8,398 nt of DNA, from the NCBI GenBank assembly GCA_003647825.1, contig QMNP01000056.1:1-8398 (forward strand), written 5' to 3'. Of the stretch, positions 1-7,776 are shown piece after piece. Each line of letters starts with the position of its first letter. Within the stretch, counting starts at the first letter, position 1. The notes under the pieces are model-generated. The model was given only the letters and a program-made list of their open reading frames with translations. It did not search any database and was not told where the DNA came from. The stretch comes from Candidatus Cloacimonadota bacterium (GTDB taxonomy: Bacteria > Cloacimonadota > Cloacimonadia > Cloacimonadales > TCS61). The position numbers and the translations under genes were made by a program.

Positions 1-905
1 GAAACACCATCTGCTCCACCATTTCTTGCTGTATCAATAGCCAGTCTCAAATCATCTGGTTTAATGGCTGGAATGTACAATCCGCTGTGTAGTTTAGTTG
101 ATTTCAATAATGATTTTCCTTTCCTCGTTTCTTCTTCAATCCAATTAAAATCTTCATCATAACATGAGTGATACAGCATTGGATAAACTGCATCCAAATT
201 CCATTTATGCCACTGCTGCCGCACATTCTTCTGCATGATAGTGGGGAAGACTGCCGCAGTTGCTTTCTTGTTGTAGTGATGAATTTTATCTTTCAGTATT
301 CTCACGATATTTGAAATACTGTCGAATCGGAACTGCATCCATTTCAGGTTTTCCGATGGATTTACTAAGTCAACAGGATCAATGCTATTTTGTTTTTTAA
401 AAGCAGTTCGACAATGCTGGCAATAACAGTAATCAAATTGCGGTTCTTCTCTGGTCTGAACAAGGTTGTAATTTGGCTGCAGAGCTTCTGGGAGAATTAC
501 ATCGCAGTAACGAATATAATCCAGATGTACACCTGCCAATTCTGATATTTCACATAGTTTTTCAACTCGTTTCTGTAAATATTCCTGAACTTCCGGATGG
601 GTGGGGCAGAGCCACTTGTAATAACCAACATATTGAGGTTTATAGCAGGAACGTTCTCCCAATCCATTTACGGTGAACCAGTCAGGATGATGTTTGATGA
701 TCTCTTCATCATTGCAGATCATTGTGAATATCCAGGTATGAATTTTATGATTAAATTCATCTGAAAATTTTAATGCATTTTCAATTTCTTCAATACTGCC
801 ACTCAGAAAAACATTAGAAATTCCAGCTTTTTGCAACTTGGTAAAATCTTTTTTCCAATCATCACGGTATCTGTTCTTGCTATTCATCCAGATCGAGTAT
901 TGCAT
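1..905 (-). CDS. Putative glycoside hydrolase-like TIM-barrel protein (GHL10/YngK type), C-terminus beyond window
   Basis: Reverse-strand frame open from an ATG at 905 to the window edge: 301 complete residues, no stop, C-terminus missing. Seen: the opening MQYSIWMNSKNRY leads into a barrel-like alternation; LCPTHPEVQEYL at 99-110; GVHLDYIRY at 125-133, the Asp-Tyr-Ile-Arg strand typical of GHL10/DUF187 proteins, where the Asp is an active-site candidate; a CYCQHC cluster (C160, C162, C165) followed by RTAFKK; DAVYPMLYH at 238-246; and GGADGVS at the edge, resembling a late barrel strand. Family knowledge: GHL10 members are (alpha/beta)8 barrels thought to act on carbohydrates, and few have a defined substrate. 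The start is supported by an in-frame TGA eight codons upstream and by AGGA five bases before the ATG. No signal peptide is visible, so a cytoplasmic location is inferred. It follows the winged-helix gene by 35 bases with no terminator between, so it is probably in the same operon. The broad family is fairly sure; the substrate is unknown. Confidence 0.72.
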   Translation of the reverse strand, partial: MQYSIWMNSKNRYRDDWKKDFTKLQKAGISNVFLSGSIEEIENALKFSDEFNHKIHTWIFTMICNDEEIIKHHPDWFTVNGLGERSCYKPQYVGYYKWLCPTHPEVQEYLQKRVEKLCEISELAGVHLDYIRYCDVILPEALQPNYNLVQTREEPQFDYCYCQHCRTAFKKQNSIDPVDLVNPSENLKWMQFRFDSISNIVRILKDKIHHYNKKATAAVFPTIMQKNVRQQWHKWNLDAVYPMLYHSCYDEDFNWIEEETRKGKSLLKSTKLHSGLYIPAIKPDDLRLAIDTARNGGADGV

Positions 906-940
906 TCTTTTCCTATAATTTTCAGCTCATAAATACTGGG

Positions 941-1249
941 TTATTTTGGTAGACTCTCCAGCATTTGCGTCATATTACTTCTGTATTCAGCAAAAGCCAG
1001 TCTGCCTTCTTTAGTCAACTTCAAAAGAGTGCGGGGGATTTTGTCGACAAACTCTTTTTTAATTTCCACATAACCTGCATCTTCCAGCTTGCTCATGTGA
1101 GAAGACAAATTACCCCTCGTCAATCCTGTCTGATTCATCATAAACAGAAAATCTGCACCGTCAACCACAGATAGATAAGCCAGGATCAGCAGCCTCGCAG
1201 GTTCATGGATCACTTTATCTATTTCAAATGTTTGTAGTTTATCAGGCAT
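941..1249 (-). CDS. Small winged-helix transcriptional regulator (ArsR/MarR-like, HTH_34 type)
   Basis: A 102-residue protein that is essentially one winged-helix domain. Seen: an N-terminal helix containing IHEPARLLILAYL (14-26), the usual opening of this small family; a helix-turn-helix over about 34-58 with the recognition helix around LTRGNLSSHMSKLEDAGYV (43-61); a wing at about 60-75 (EIKKEFVDKIPRTLLKLT); and a final helix with EGRLAFAEY (81-89). There is no ligand or metal domain and no Cys, so metal sensing is unlikely. Family knowledge: these compact regulators bind DNA as dimers and often sit next to a gene for a multi-pass membrane protein. Here that protein ends 11 bases upstream, and the AAGGTGG ribosome binding site touches its TAA stop, so the two are probably translationally coupled. 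The inferred role is control of its own operon; the 17-base dyad at 1921-1937 is a possible operator. Confidence 0.82.
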   Translation of the reverse strand: MPDKLQTFEIDKVIHEPARLLILAYLSVVDGADFLFMMNQTGLTRGNLSSHMSKLEDAGYVEIKKEFVDKIPRTLLKLTKEGRLAFAEYRSNMTQMLESLPK

Positions 1250-1260
1250 TCAAACCACCT

Positions 1261-1887
1261 TTATTGTTCATCTTTATTGTCGCTGTATTCCTGTAATGGA
1301 AAATTTTTGTTGAATTTGTTAAAAGTGATCAAACCGATCGGAATAAGAAAAATTCCTAATGAACTAAAGATAATCATTACGCGTAATAATCCCCGCATCG
1401 GGAAAAAATAAACTGTAATGGTTGAAATTAAGCCAGCCAGGAAATAAATGAAATATCTTTTTGTCTGGTATCTTTTGTAGCGATAAGCCTGTGCTGAAGC
1501 AAGAAACAAACCAATTACTAAAGGAGCGAAGTAAAAAATATCTGCGTGAAAATCGATTTTTACGTAATTAACTGCTGCAAAAATTCCCAGTGCTAAAGCT
1601 ATGATTAACACGAACATCACCAGTTTAGTTCTACGGGGAGTTACTAAATTTGCATATCCAACCCGGGGATAGGTAAATTTCTTGCGCATTTTCTGCAGGA
1701 AGGGACCTATCAGGATTGCTGGTAGGATTAGAAACACTACTACATCTTCTCCTTTGAATACATGCAAATACAAAAATACTGAAAGCCACAATAACATAAA
1801 ACCCAGAGCAATTTCTGCCAATCCGTCCTGATTGATACTGTTGTAAGCATTTTTCTTGATCTCACTCAAACTCAAATTCTCCATCAT
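1261..1887 (-). CDS. Six-helix integral membrane protein of unknown function, paired with winged-helix regulator
   Basis: A 208-residue protein with a polar N-terminus (NLSLSEIKKNAYNSINQDGLAE split over about 4-25) and about six predicted membrane helices at 23-44, 48-66, 87-109, 116-135, 145-163 and 168-190, ending in a polar tail. A basic loop between helices 2 and 3 carries KKFTYPRVGYA (69-79), a motif I associate with uncharacterised membrane proteins encoded beside small regulators. No transporter, enzyme or sensor motif is recognisable. The start is at the first of two adjacent Met codons, 5 bases after a near-perfect AGGAGG. As the first gene of the cluster it probably sets transcription for the regulator and the barrel protein downstream. 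An inferred role is to sense or respond to an envelope condition through the partner regulator, but nothing in the sequence shows the mechanism. Confidence 0.75.
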   Translation of the reverse strand: MMENLSLSEIKKNAYNSINQDGLAEIALGFMLLWLSVFLYLHVFKGEDVVVFLILPAILIGPFLQKMRKKFTYPRVGYANLVTPRRTKLVMFVLIIALALGIFAAVNYVKIDFHADIFYFAPLVIGLFLASAQAYRYKRYQTKRYFIYFLAGLISTITVYFFPMRGLLRVMIIFSSLGIFLIPIGLITFNKFNKNFPLQEYSDNKDEQ

Positions 1888-1920
1888 TTAAACCTCCTGA
1901 AAGCCCAGTTTTTTTTTACA

Positions 1921-1937
1921 AGTTTGCGAGACAAACT
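1921..1937. promoter_or_regulatory. Short dyad upstream of the membrane protein/regulator operon (possible operator)
   Basis: AGTTTG-CGAGA-CAAACT is a perfect 6-base inverted repeat around a 5-base centre, 33 bases before the ATG at 1887. It lies in the only non-coding stretch between the upstream terminator and the first gene of the operon, where promoter and operator should be. A TTGACG hexamer on the minus strand (1975-1970) could be a -35 box, but the hexamer 17 bases on (TTTCTG) is a poor -10, so I do not call a promoter. The size suits a winged-helix dimer, and the co-operonic regulator is the obvious candidate. It could equally be a chance repeat. Confidence 0.25.
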
Positions 1938-1994
1938 ACTCTGTGACAGAAACTGATCGGCAACCCAAACGTCAAGATTTTTTTTGGGGGAGAT

Positions 1995-2034
1995 AAATAA
2001 AAAACTTCCGAAGTATTCAAAAACTTCGGAAGTT
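1995..2034 (-). terminator. Intrinsic (Rho-independent) terminator of the giant C25-like gene
   Basis: An 11-base perfect inverted repeat AACTTCCGAAG / CTTCGGAAGTT (2003-2013 and 2024-2034) with a 10-base loop. On the minus strand it is followed directly by a T-rich run (six T, then ATTT). It begins 21 bases after the stop codon at 2056 and lies before the next operon, so it should end transcription of the large gene and isolate the downstream three-gene unit. The T tract lies on the minus side, so it is read as one-directional. Confidence 0.88.
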
Positions 2035-2055
2035 AATTAATTTCATTATGCAATA

Positions 2056-5000
2056 TTATTTCAACATTATCATTTTCTTAGAAGCAGAATAATCGTCAGT
2101 AATCATTCGGTAGAAATATATTCCGGATGAAATCTGTTTGCCTTCTTCATCTTTCCCATTCCACAAGATTGAGTGCTTACCGGCTGAGAGTTGAGAGCTG
2201 ACAAGCCGTTTCACCTTCTGACCTTTCATATTGTAAATTTCCAGACTCACTTCCTGTTCTTCATGTAAACTGAAGCTGATAGTAGTAGTTGGATTGAATG
2301 GATTCGGGTGGTTAGTTCCTAATTCTGTAATCAATGGAATAAGATTATTATCAGCATTGGTCATTTCTACCTGCACTTCATTGGAAGGTTCAGATTCATA
2401 TTGCCCATACATAACAGTAATATAATAAGTATAAGATCCAGCAGGAACACCAGTGTCAAAGAAAAATGTAGAAGCAATATCCCATGCGATCATTTCATTA
2501 TTACGATAAACTCGATATTCACCGAGATCTCTGGAAGCTGTTGGAAGTGGTGGATCCCATTGCAAAAGTACCATTCCTGGTGCAGTAACTTGATATACAA
2601 GTTCCTGTGGTGGTATCAACTCAACTGAAACATTAACAATATTGGAAGGAGTTGATTCACCTTCATTATAAACTGCTGTTACATAATATAAATAATCCCC
2701 ACCATCTAATTCCAGATCATCGTAAGACGTAATGAGGATATCATTTATACTTGAGATAATTACGTTATCACGATAAACATTGTAACTTAAAAGTGACCGA
2801 TTGTCACTAAGTGGAGATCTCTTTTCTTTCTCATTTCTTGTTGGAATATTGTCGCTACCCGGTATTTCCCATTCCAGATGAACATCATTAAATGTTACTT
2901 CTGCAGTCAGGTTTTGAGGAGTATTATTTATCGTTACTGGCTCTAAGGAGAAGTTAACCTCAGTAACTTGCCATTCAGTTACTTCAATATCGGTAAAAAC
3001 TGACGAGATATATTGAGGAAGAGAAGCAGTTACATCGTAGGTTCCTGCAGCGACAGGTAAAATGTAATTTCCACTTTCATCAGGATTCTTGGCAAATTCA
3101 TCAACTGAAACCAACACTTCTTCTACATTTCCAACTCCTCCATTTAATACTACATTTCCAACTATAAAACCATGTGGTTCAACCTCAACTTCTTCTAACA
3201 AAATGTCGTCAATTACCCAGGCACAAATACTCTGTGCTGTACCTTCAAATACAAAAGCTATTTGAAAGGATGCTGAACCTACATCCGGTGAATTGATCGT
3301 AACGTAATTCATGTGTGGTTGCAAATTCTGTCCTACATGTTCCCAAACAGTGTGCCAATTTTCTCCATCATCAGTTGTTTCAACTCTCACAGTATAGTTT
3401 CGTAAGTTTTCAAATAAAGCCTGACGGAATTCCAGTTCCAGCTCCACTGATCCGAGAGTGTTAAGCTCAGGACTTTCAATTCTTTCATTATAATATATTC
3501 CAGGAACGCATATACATGCTATTTCAGGAAGAAGACCACCTGCTACATTTGACGCACTGTATTGCCAGCCGGTTCCTCCTCCGGTGTTATTTATATGCCA
3601 GCCTGTAGGAGGAAAAATTTCGAAATGCTCTTCCAACTGCAAAGGAACTTGAGTAACATAAAGTGAGAAATCTTCGGTAGAGGTGAAGTTGGAAATAGTT
3701 GAAAGTTGAGCATTCAGCTCGATTTCATGCTGTAATGGAGCATTCAAATCAACCATCATCTCGAAGACAACTTCTATAATTTCTCCGCAGGCTATATTCC
3801 CGGCAGAAACAGATGCTGTATTAATTGTTGTATATGGATCTGATGTTATAAAATTACAGGTCAAATCCAGTGCTTCTGCCCCGCCAATGTTTTCCATTGT
3901 TAATACAACATCGGCAGTTTCACCTGGATTAAAGATGTGGTTATTACCATCTTCGACTACAATATTAGTGATAACAATATTGGGGGAGCTAACTTCTAAA
4001 CTGAAGAAAAGTAACCAGTTATCTTCGCTGCAGGTTACATCAAGCTGGAATGGTAGAAGATATCCATCCGGGCAATCTTCTGCAACCTCAAAAACGAAAT
4101 CCGAAATATTTAATCCGGAACTATTTCCGTTGATGTCATTGTAAGATGATATCGAAGCTGTTACAGTTGCATTTGGATCACTACAGGAAAGGACTGTTTG
4201 AATATTGTGCGCAGCGTTCTGACCGATATTATTCAAACTGATCTGTAAGTTCGCTATTTCTCCGTATTCCAGAATACCGTTATTATTCTCATCTTGTACA
4301 ATCATATCACCTAATATCAGGAAAGGGTCGATATGCTGGATTGGAGGTCCATTGAAACAGATTGCCATTTCATTTTCCAGAGTTTTAGCTGCACTGGGAT
4401 ATTGATTGTCATAAGTGTATTGCAAACCGGTTGTTCCAGTATGATCTTCAATTCCAACCGTAGCAAATTGACCATGCCCAACTATAGGTGTGCCATAGGA
4501 CCCCTGATCTACATTATTTACAACTTGATATTGAAATTTAATGATATTGTTGCCATTTGAAGCTGGGTAAAAGGCCTGATCATAAATTATTGCCTGAAAT
4601 GTTTCTTCATCTCCATTATATTCTATGGATAAACGAGACCACTCTATAACAAAGAAATGCTGAGCAGAATTATAATAATAAAAAACGTCTCCGGTATTTG
4701 TCATCAAATCATCCCAGAAGGGAGCAATAATGGGAGATGGTCCTAACGGACCGGGGATTTCCCAGTTCATAAAAGAACACAGATCAGTTTCTCCTGGAGC
4801 TAACCAGCCATTAGAACATATCGTTGCAGTATTATACTCAACTCCGTAAAAAGTAAGAACAAAAGGCAAATCAATGTTTTCAGTATCTCCCATATTTCCG
4901 TTATCAAATAGTTGCAGCATTGTGCCAGAGCCACCATATTGCGGATCTATCTCAATCCATTGATAAACAGGAGCTTCCAGATAGGCAACATCTCCATCAT

Positions 5001-7764
5001 CATAACAATAATAACCAAATTCATCAGGTCCCAATGGATCAGTTATTTGCGGTTCACCCACCACAATTGTAAACTCAATTGTATCATCATAACCATCATC
5101 ATTATATAAATGAAGATCAAATATAATTTCAGTTCCAGGAATCGTTACAACTGAAGCTGAAATTTCAAATGGATCTGAATTATTTAGTGCTGTTGCACCA
5201 GAAGAGATACTGCCAAAGGTTCCAATATTATCATTTATTATGATATTTGTATTTAAACATAATAATTCAGCTTCTATATTATCCGCTGTTATGGAACCAA
5301 TATTATCGATTGATATCTGAAGATCAGCAGTTTCTCCAGGATAGAGAATTCCATTATTTCCATCATCAATTATGTAACTCTGGAAAGTGATTTCAGGAGC
5401 TGAGATTGGCAGGAAGATGTGGTCAGTCCAAAAAACTCCACCACCCCCAAAAATTGTTATCTCAAATTCAATTTCATCACTGTCCAATACATCCGCTGAT
5501 AATGTAAAGTCATAATCATCTGCTGAAGTAGCAGTGTTTCCAGCAGGAATGTTTCCAAAGGTTTCGGTATCATCATTAATTGTTATAAAATCACACTCGG
5601 TCGTGATTACTGCAGTAATATTATTTGCCGTTTGGGTTCCATTGTTTTGTAGAGAAACAGAGAGTTCGATTGTTTCTCCAGGATTTATTAAACCATCATT
5701 ATTTCCAGCAGAAGTTCCACTATCATCATCATCGATGGAAGCACTTGCAAAGCTCACAAAGCTTGTTTCCTGAACAATATCAAATGAACCAAGATGAGGG
5801 ATAAAATTACGTTTTGTAATTGTAAGCTGAATTTCTCCGATACTGTTCTCAGGAATTGGTAATAATACGTTTCCGTCTGCATTAGTATAGGCTGTTTCAA
5901 AGATCTCGTCATTACCCTGAAGAATTGTGACCCAGGCATTCTCCTGTGGAATTCCACTTTCATCTGCTACATTTACTTCAATATAATTTGTTCCAGCTTG
6001 CAGCTGGTTTTCGTAAGTAGCTGTAAAAGTTTGTGGAACAGCAGACCAAAGATCCATGCCTGGATCTCCCATCAAAGTATTCCAATAGGAAAACTGGTTT
6101 ACGTGATTACCAGGATTTCCGGGATAATTGATATAAAGATTAAGTTTTCCGCGATTCAGCGCAGCTCCCATATTGGGAATATCTTCAACGAAAAGCCCAT
6201 AAAATATACCGGCATCTACGCAGTTGTTGAAACAGGTATGAGTATTGCCGGTTGCAGTTGCAATTGCTGCAATTGCACCTTGTGGAGTAGATGGTGTTCC
6301 AGCTTTTAAAAATGCTTCACTGCGGCAGTCTATTGTTCCTTCAAAATCTCCGGTTATACAGGTTAATGTTACTGCTACAGGCAGCATAAATCCATTACTT
6401 AAGTTATTATTAATATGCCATACATCGAAACCACTCATATTGGCAAATCCACGATAGTTGAAGTAACTAACTCCTGCATTTATGTTATTTGAAATTTGCG
6501 ATTGCCATGAACCTTGTGATGTGTCGTATACTTCGATATTCTGCATATCAGGGTAGTAATAATTAATCATTTCAGCAATGTTTTGTTTTGTATCTATTGT
6601 AGATGGACCGGAATCTGTTGGATCTCCAACTAGAAGTACTTTATTGTACCAATCTGTATTACCCATATATGGTTCTTTTTCATAATGTAGAATTTTGGAA
6701 ACAATCGTTTGTAATTCTGAAATTGCATTAAAAGATAATCTTCCCAAATGAACATCTGCCAAAATGTCATCACCCTCTAATAATGCATAGATCTGGTCAC
6801 CTTCACCATTGTACATTCCTCCATCGATGTGGCCGGTTGGAATATTATAATTACCACCTGCGTCCCCGACCAGGCAGATGAATTCGGGTCGATTTGGCCA
6901 GTTATCATAAGCATTTTGAATATAATCTTTAATATCATTTAATGAAGTACCGGTTTCTGTTGTACTGGCTATGTTTACTTCAAAACCTTTTGAGTGCTTC
7001 CATTCCGTAAGATAATTTAAATTTTCCAGAACGTCATTTTCATCGGCGTAAATAAAAAGATAGCTTGGATCCTGGTAAAGATCATCTCTCATAGGAATAT
7101 CATCATAATTCAAGATTGCTGCTTTGTACAACGAATCAAAACTTCTGGAGGGAGAACGATCTGTAATTTTGATATTATTGCCACGGTTTCCTATTACATC
7201 TACAATAACTTGCATCTCTGTAATTACTCTAAGTTCATTTTTCGCAGGATCATATTGAAAGGGATTAATGGTAATATTAACAACTCTTAGATCTCTCATT
7301 ATTGCTGGTGTATCTGCTTGAGCAAGAATTGCCGGAAATACTTCAGAACTGTTGTAATAATTATCATCTATAATGAAAGATCTGTTTTGGATCTGACTTT
7401 CTGATTGTAATTCCTGGCTGGGATAAACAACAATATTGGTAAAGATTTCTTCCGAAATAACATCTATTAATACATGAGGTTCTCCGCGATCTGGAATGGC
7501 AATAAGTCGAGAGAAGCGGGGGAGATCAGGTTTGCCTGCTTCCAGGAATTTACCTTCCATATCATAAGTAATTTTTTTGTATTCAACACCATTTTCTGTC
7601 ACAGTTTCACTTTCAAAACCATCCAGCGAAAACTGTATTACCGTTTGATTGATATTCTCTGAATTTGATGTAAACAACTCACCTGTATTTGATGTATCGA
7701 TCCATTCTGCTGATAATTGATGAATTATCATTACAGCAATAAATAATATTGTAATTTTTTTCAA
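2056..7764 (-). CDS. Giant secreted gingipain-like (C25) multidomain protein with T9SS C-terminal sorting tail
   Basis: 1902 residues. Order: signal peptide 1-19 (KK, hydrophobic core, LSA before E20); C25-propeptide-like region about 25-230; C25 peptidase-like domain about 233-573, including FICLVGDAGG (295-304), YFNYRGFAN (434-442), TLTCITGDF (466-474) and LMGDPGMDLW (564-573); Ig-like domain about 576-665; four CARDB-like repeats at 669-790, 791-905, 1146-1260 and 1261-1373, interrupted by a nidogen-like beta module (906-1145; SNGWLAPGE, IAPFWDD, FVIEWSRL, VGIEDHTG); MAM/jelly-roll-like domain 1375-1529; carboxypeptidase-regulatory-like domain 1530-1610; two fibronectin III domains about 1614-1716 and 1718-1800; T9SS type A tail 1815-1902 (NHPNPFNPTTTISF, SSGIYFYR). 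Family knowledge: C25 enzymes are clan CD cysteine proteases with a His-Gly/Cys dyad, and T9SS cargo crosses the outer membrane and loses the tail. Here Cys469 is present but GHG reads GFA (439-441), so activity is doubtful. It may serve as an adhesin or scaffold. The start is TTG at 7764, with GGAG upstream and an in-frame TAA before it. It is a separate unit with its own terminator. Confidence 0.9.
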   Translation of the reverse strand: MKKITILFIAVMIIHQLSAEWIDTSNTGELFTSNSENINQTVIQFSLDGFESETVTENGVEYKKITYDMEGKFLEAGKPDLPRFSRLIAIPDRGEPHVLIDVISEEIFTNIVVYPSQELQSESQIQNRSFIIDDNYYNSSEVFPAILAQADTPAIMRDLRVVNITINPFQYDPAKNELRVITEMQVIVDVIGNRGNNIKITDRSPSRSFDSLYKAAILNYDDIPMRDDLYQDPSYLFIYADENDVLENLNYLTEWKHSKGFEVNIASTTETGTSLNDIKDYIQNAYDNWPNRPEFICLVGDAGGNYNIPTGHIDGGMYNGEGDQIYALLEGDDILADVHLGRLSFNAISELQTIVSKILHYEKEPYMGNTDWYNKVLLVGDPTDSGPSTIDTKQNIAEMINYYYPDMQNIEVYDTSQGSWQSQISNNINAGVSYFNYRGFANMSGFDVWHINNNLSNGFMLPVAVTLTCITGDFEGTIDCRSEAFLKAGTPSTPQGAIAAIATATGNTHTCFNNCVDAGIFYGLFVEDIPNMGAALNRGKLNLYINYPGNPGNHVNQFSYWNTLMGDPGMDLWSAVPQTFTATYENQLQAGTNYIEVNVADESGIPQENAWVTILQGNDEIFETAYTNADGNVLLPIPENSIGEIQLTITKRNFIPHLGSFDIVQETSFVSFASASIDDDDSGTSAGNNDGLINPGETIELSVSLQNNGTQTANNITAVITTECDFITINDDTETFGNIPAGNTATSADDYDFTLSADVLDSDEIEFEITIFGGGGVFWTDHIFLPISAPEITFQSYIIDDGNNGILYPGETADLQISIDNIGSITADNIEAELLCLNTNIIINDNIGTFGSISSGATALNNSDPFEISASVVTIPGTEIIFDLHLYNDDGYDDTIEFTIVVGEPQITDPLGPDEFGYYCYDDGDVAYLEAPVYQWIEIDPQYGGSGTMLQLFDNGNMGDTENIDLPFVLTFYGVEYNTATICSNGWLAPGETDLCSFMNWEIPGPLGPSPIIAPFWDDLMTNTGDVFYYYNSAQHFFVIEWSRLSIEYNGDEETFQAIIYDQAFYPASNGNNIIKFQYQVVNNVDQGSYGTPIVGHGQFATVGIEDHTGTTGLQYTYDNQYPSAAKTLENEMAICFNGPPIQHIDPFLILGDMIVQDENNNGILEYGEIANLQISLNNIGQNAAHNIQTVLSCSDPNATVTASISSYNDINGNSSGLNISDFVFEVAEDCPDGYLLPFQLDVTCSEDNWLLFFSLEVSSPNIVITNIVVEDGNNHIFNPGETADVVLTMENIGGAEALDLTCNFITSDPYTTINTASVSAGNIACGEIIEVVFEMMVDLNAPLQHEIELNAQLSTISNFTSTEDFSLYVTQVPLQLEEHFEIFPPTGWHINNTGGGTGWQYSASNVAGGLLPEIACICVPGIYYNERIESPELNTLGSVELELEFRQALFENLRNYTVRVETTDDGENWHTVWEHVGQNLQPHMNYVTINSPDVGSASFQIAFVFEGTAQSICAWVIDDILLEEVEVEPHGFIVGNVVLNGGVGNVEEVLVSVDEFAKNPDESGNYILPVAAGTYDVTASLPQYISSVFTDIEVTEWQVTEVNFSLEPVTINNTPQNLTAEVTFNDVHLEWEIPGSDNIPTRNEKEKRSPLSDNRSLLSYNVYRDNVIISSINDILITSYDDLELDGGDYLYYVTAVYNEGESTPSNIVNVSVELIPPQELVYQVTAPGMVLLQWDPPLPTASRDLGEYRVYRNNEMIAWDIASTFFFDTGVPAGSYTYYITVMYGQYESEPSNEVQVEMTNADNNLIPLITELGTNHPNPFNPTTTISFSLHEEQEVSLEIYNMKGQKVKRLVSSQLSAGKHSILWNGKDEEGKQISSGIYFYRMITDDYSASKKMIMLK
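3646..5760 (-). repeat. Four CARDB-like protein repeats with EF-hand-like loops, interrupted by a nidogen-like module
   Basis: This is the part of the giant gene that encodes residues 669-1373. Four divergent repeats each open with a loop, then PGE or YGE, then a strand and N-N/I-G: GLINPGETIELSVSLQNNG, GILYPGETADLQISIDNIG, GILEYGEIANLQISLNNIG and HIFNPGETADVVLTMENIG. The conserved Glu is at 697, 811, 1169 and 1282. Spacing is 114 between repeats 1 and 2 and 113 between 3 and 4. Between 2 and 3 it is 358 because an unrelated ~240-residue module (nucleotides about 4330-5049) is inserted. Each repeat should be a single Ig-like beta sandwich of the CARDB/adhesion type acting as a spacer or binding stalk. 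The repetition is at protein level; the DNA copies have diverged too far for easy recombination. Confidence 0.75.
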
Positions 7765-7770
7765 AATACT

Positions 7771-7776
7771 CTCTCC
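7771..7776 (-). promoter_or_regulatory. Ribosome binding site that decides the TTG start of the giant gene
   Basis: GGAGAG on the minus strand, 6 bases before TTG (7764-7762). The codons after the TTG give KKITILFIAV, a normal signal peptide n- and h-region, so this is the right frame. The only ATG nearby (7778-7776) lies inside this site, is out of frame and stops after five codons at TGA (7763-7761), overlapping the TTG. An in-frame TAA further upstream rules out a longer protein. Confidence 0.7.

Noticed and set aside
473..676. Plus-strand reading frame of 67 codons
   Set aside because: It is antisense to the barrel protein, whose motifs (LCPTHPEV, HLDYIRY) fall exactly in this region on the other strand.
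1972..1990. T8-G5 homopolymer stretch between the terminator and the operon
   Set aside because: It is too simple to call a promoter or slippage site; it lies outside genes and no frame depends on it.
5716..5735. ATC/CAT trinucleotide run resembling a microsatellite
   Set aside because: It encodes the Asp run before the first EF-hand-like loop; similar short runs at about 5086-5103 also encode Asp-rich loops. Coding constraint explains it.
5754..5963. Minus-strand reading frame of 69 codons
   Set aside because: It is the same strand as the giant gene but in another frame, covering its Ig-like domain; the long frame continues through without interruption, so there is no frameshift.
5998..6309. 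Plus-strand reading frame of 103 codons
   Set aside because: It is antisense to the conserved C25 domain of the giant gene and has no family features or ribosome binding site; it is a shadow frame.
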